NCBI GenBank assembly: GCA_963761325.1
Contig: CAVXGZ010000002.1
Location: forward strand, 310,001 to 374,000
Reading direction: 5' to 3'
Length of the DNA stretch: 64,000 nucleotides
DNA from: Streptantibioticus_C sp963761325
GTDB taxonomy: Bacteria; Actinomycetota; Actinomycetes; Streptomycetales; Streptomycetaceae
The notes beneath the pieces were generated by a model that had not been told where the DNA came from, made no database searches, and was given only the letters and a program-made list of their open reading frames with translations. The position numbers were made by a program, and so were the translations under genes. This document shows, piece after piece, positions 61,562 through 64,000 of this stretch. Within the stretch, counting starts at the first letter, position 1; each line of letters starts with the position of its first letter.

Positions 61562-63862
61562 TCACAGGAACAGCGGAGTCGGGTTGAGATCCTCGTAGGG
61601 CAGCGGAGTGGAACGCAGACCGAGTTCCACCGGTACGTCGAAGAGCCGGCCGGGGGCGAATCTCGGCCAATGCGGGCGCAGTCCGGGCACGATCACCTTC
61701 ACCACCGGCATCCCGACGTCCGGCCGGGTCTGGTCGAGCACCAGCAGTTCCATCCCGCGGGCGCGGACCAGTTCCTCGGCCGCCTCGATGTCGTCGCGCA
61801 GATCGGCCCGGTAGGTGTAGGCGTGGTCCTCCGGCCGGGTCGGCGGCCGGTCCGGATCGGGCGTGACGTACGGCTGGTTGGCGACGGTGGCGGTGCGCAT
61901 CCACCGCAGGGCGTCGGGATCCGCGGTGTCGTAGCCGCCGCCGTCCGGCCGGGCCCGCACCACGTTGGGCAGCAGCTGGTTGAGCTCGGTGAGCGCCCGG
62001 CGCAGGGCGAGCCGCGGGTCGAAGTGCGCCCCGAAGCCGAACATGATGTCCTCGGCCGGCTTGTCGGTGCGTCTGGAGGCCGCGGCGAACACCGGGATCC
62101 CGAAGTCCGACGTGAGGTCGAGCGCCCACACCTGCCGGTCCAACGAGCCGTGCACCCGGCGCAGTTCGGTGCTCCACCCGTCCGCGAAGGCGTCCAGGTC
62201 CACCCCGGCCCGGCGGCTGCGGTTGTACCACCACAGCGCGATGGCGTCGCGCTCCACCAGTTCGAGGAAGCCCTGCAGCACGGCGTCCTCCAGGCAGCCG
62301 CCGGCCGCCGCGCCGTTGGAGCTGCCGACGCAGAACGCCTGCCCCTCGTGCTGCGGCACGTCGTAGTAGAGCAGCGCGGTCGGCAGCAGCCGGTGCCGCC
62401 GCCCGGTCAGCGACCACACCGGCGTCCAGTCGATCCGGGCCTCGGCGTCGAACGGGTCGCACACCTGGTGGGCCGGACCGTGCGCCAGGTTCCAGCGGTC
62501 CCGGTCCGGGAACTGCCGCGGGTCGTAGAGCTGTACGGAGTCCGGGTGCACGGCGCGGTCCGCCAGTTCGGCGTAACTGCCGCGCACCATCGGCTCGTCG
62601 CCCTGGTAGTAGCCGGAGTACCGCTCCAGCGCCTCGGCGAGCGCGCCGGCCCGCGCCTGGGCCGCGGTGGTGCCCTTGCCACCGCTGGTGCTGCGCAGCC
62701 CGGCCCGCACCGCGTTGATGCCCCGGGGGTGCGCGACCGGGTTGAGCCCGGCGTGGAAGGAGTTGAGGAAGGCCGGGCCGCGCTCGTCCTGCCGGATCTC
62801 CTTGACCAGACCGGTGACCGGGTCCACCAGATGACCGTAGTGATCCTGGAGTTGGCCGGTGCTCAGCACCCGGTGGCCGCCGCCCTCGGTGTCCTGCTTG
62901 ATCCGGGACGAGAGCGTCACCGCGGAGTTCACCCGGGCGGCGACCAGCCCCCGGTCGCCGCAGGCGTGGCACTGCGGGCGCCGGTGCACCGGATGGTGGC
63001 CGCTGGACAGCGTCAGGCTGTCGAAGGTCCACAGCGCCTGCTGGCCCGGATGCCGGTGCCCGGCAAGCCACTTGGCGGCCTCCAGCGCCGCCAGGTGCAG
63101 TCCGGCCCGCACGGTGGCCGCCGTGGAGCAGGCCGGGCGCGGCACCGGGCCGGTCCGGTCGAGCGCCTGCTGGATGTGTGCCTCGACCTGCCGGCCGCGC
63201 CACAGGCGGTCGGCCAGGCACGCCCAGCAGGCGTGCCCGGGCAGCCCGAAGACCGGGCCGATCCACTGCTGGGTGCCGTCGCACATGACGGGCAGCCAGG
63301 AGCGGCCGCTGCGGCGGTGTTCGGTGTCGATCGCCTGCAACCGCGGGTTGAGGTAGTCGTCGCACAGCACCAGCGTCAGGTCGGCCTCGCCCGCCCGGTG
63401 GGACGGCAGCGTGCGCAACCCCGCGTCGGTGAGCGCGTGTTGGAAGTCGGTGAGGGGCACCCGGCCGACCGCCCGGGTGTGCACGTTGGCGCTGGCCCGT
63501 GCCGTGACCGCTCGCGAACCGTCGAGGCCGGCGGCTTCCCAGAAGGCGTGTTCGGCGTCGGTTCGCCGGTTGTGCATCGGCCCGGACAGCGTGCGTCCCG
63601 ACACGAGACCGGCCTTCGTGAGCCGGTCGACGAGCCGGACGGTCTGTTCCGGAGTGAGCGAACCGTCCGCGTCCGACGCGAGCTGCTCGATGTTCCGCGT
63701 GCCGTCCAGCAGCGGGGCGAGCAGGGCGATCTGCTCCCCGTGCAGTGCGGTGACCCGTTGTCCGGAGAGCAGGTAGACGGCTTCGCCCTCGATCTGCTCC
63801 ACCTGGAGATGCGTCTTGAACCCCAGGAGCTCCTCGCTCCTGTCCCCGTCGAGAGTTCTCAT
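61562..63862 (-). CDS. Fused azoline cyclodehydratase: E1-like leader-binding domain + YcaO
   Basis: The 766-residue protein is a TOMM cyclodehydratase. Residues 1-310 form an E1/ThiF-like partner domain with a winged leader-binding N-terminus (LVDRLTKAGLV) and a zinc tetrad, C212-x2-C215 and C298-x2-C301. The YcaO domain from about 330 has the ATP-site segments ALAEALERYSGYY (near 407-419), SNGAAAGG (515-522) and ELVERDAIALWW (534-545), and ends in a proline-containing tail, LNPTPLFL. This fused layout (as in TruD/PatD) makes thiazolines and oxazolines from Cys, Ser and Thr. The start codon overlaps the precursor gene's stop (TAATG), so the two are coupled. No azoline dehydrogenase is in the window. 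Confidence 0.92.
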   Translation of the reverse strand: MRTLDGDRSEELLGFKTHLQVEQIEGEAVYLLSGQRVTALHGEQIALLAPLLDGTRNIEQLASDADGSLTPEQTVRLVDRLTKAGLVSGRTLSGPMHNRRTDAEHAFWEAAGLDGSRAVTARASANVHTRAVGRVPLTDFQHALTDAGLRTLPSHRAGEADLTLVLCDDYLNPRLQAIDTEHRRSGRSWLPVMCDGTQQWIGPVFGLPGHACWACLADRLWRGRQVEAHIQQALDRTGPVPRPACSTAATVRAGLHLAALEAAKWLAGHRHPGQQALWTFDSLTLSSGHHPVHRRPQCHACGDRGLVAARVNSAVTLSSRIKQDTEGGGHRVLSTGQLQDHYGHLVDPVTGLVKEIRQDERGPAFLNSFHAGLNPVAHPRGINAVRAGLRSTSGGKGTTAAQARAGALAEALERYSGYYQGDEPMVRGSYAELADRAVHPDSVQLYDPRQFPDRDRWNLAHGPAHQVCDPFDAEARIDWTPVWSLTGRRHRLLPTALLYYDVPQHEGQAFCVGSSNGAAAGGCLEDAVLQGFLELVERDAIALWWYNRSRRAGVDLDAFADGWSTELRRVHGSLDRQVWALDLTSDFGIPVFAAASRRTDKPAEDIMFGFGAHFDPRLALRRALTELNQLLPNVVRARPDGGGYDTADPDALRWMRTATVANQPYVTPDPDRPPTRPEDHAYTYRADLRDDIEAAEELVRARGMELLVLDQTRPDVGMPVVKVIVPGLRPHWPRFAPGRLFDVPVELGLRSTPLPYEDLNPTPLFL

Positions 63863-64000
63863 TACGCTGTCGGACCGTCGCCCGAGGCTGTGCTGATGAC
63901 GATCCTGAGGCCGTGGCCACAGGAGTAGCAGCCGTCAGCGGGTGCGGTCCGCAGGTTCTGGCCCAGTTCCTCGATGACCAGGTCGTCGAGGAGGAAACGC
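63862..64000 (-). CDS. Azole RiPP precursor peptide (5'-partial at window edge)
   Basis: The last 45 codons of a small gene are visible before the edge. The peptide reads RFLLDDLVIEELGQNLRTA, a leader-like amphipathic segment, followed by a PAD spacer and a C-terminal GCYSCGHGLRIVISTAS and GDGPTA. The latter holds two Cys, three Ser and two Thr, ideal substrates for the cyclodehydratase. Its TAA stop shares one base with the YcaO start (TAATG). The size, composition and coupling make a precursor by far the best explanation. The start codon and most of the leader lie beyond 64000. Confidence 0.8.
   Translation of the reverse strand, partial: RFLLDDLVIEELGQNLRTAPADGCYSCGHGLRIVISTASGDGPTA

Noticed and set aside
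1..64000. tRNA, rRNA, riboswitch and CRISPR features
   Set aside because: No cloverleaf-like tRNA, rRNA segment, recognisable riboswitch or regularly spaced repeat array was seen on either strand by reading.

Overview
The window is very GC-rich, with dense coding, many GTG starts, GGAG-type ribosome binding sites and 4-base ATGA/GTGA gene overlaps. Together with SARP regulators, PASTA-free Ser/Thr kinases, L,D-transpeptidase and many secondary-metabolism genes this points to an actinomycete of the Streptomyces/Kitasatospora type. The species cannot be told from the sequence.

Left block (1-13 kb): the edge of a polyketide-type cluster. It holds the C-terminal part of an acyltransferase-containing PKS protein, a class III CoA-transferase, a P450 with its own ferredoxin and ferredoxin reductase, a flavin-dependent acyl-CoA-dehydrogenase-like oxidase, an SRPBCC protein, a ketoreductase closely resembling the actinorhodin C-9 ketoreductase, an MBL-fold hydrolase, a SnoaL-like protein and a 14-helix MFS exporter. 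It ends with an HTH_42 protein carrying the QxQ signature of AlkZ-type DNA glycosylases, a family that includes self-resistance enzymes for DNA-alkylating antibiotics. A MITE-like element sits between the ferredoxin reductase and the oxidase.

Middle block (13-31 kb): mostly ordinary chromosomal or accessory genes. These are a lipoprotein, an N6-adenine methylase, two Ser/Thr kinases, an L,D-transpeptidase, an alcohol-dehydrogenase-like reductase, a beta-lactamase-fold hydrolase with an HxlR regulator, a CGNR protein with an MFS transporter, an ArsR regulator flanked by operator palindromes that recur in front of a second MFS gene, and a hemerythrin-like protein.

PEARL block (31-58.5 kb): the most interesting region. 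Six LanB-like glutamylation-domain proteins of about 800 residues (none with an attached or separate elimination domain, and no LanC) surround a 46-residue, strongly acidic peptide. That peptide has no Cys or Thr and no Ser in its C-terminal 28 residues. This is the architecture of peptide aminoacyl-tRNA ligase (PEARL) pathways, in which amino acids are added to the C-terminus of a scaffold peptide, modified and released by proteolysis. Co-encoded are a TldD/TldE metalloprotease pair, a glycine-oxidase-like flavoprotein, a TPR protein, a protein resembling a radical-SAM/B12 enzyme without its cluster cysteines, an MFS exporter and a large SARP regulator. One PEARL gene carries an apparent frameshift.

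Right edge (58.8-64 kb): a NarL-type response regulator, an unusual tandem histidine kinase, and the start of an azole RiPP cluster. This has a fused E1-like/YcaO cyclodehydratase, translationally coupled to the end of a Cys/Ser/Thr-rich precursor peptide that runs off the window. Whether the azole genes and the PEARL genes make one product or two cannot be decided here.
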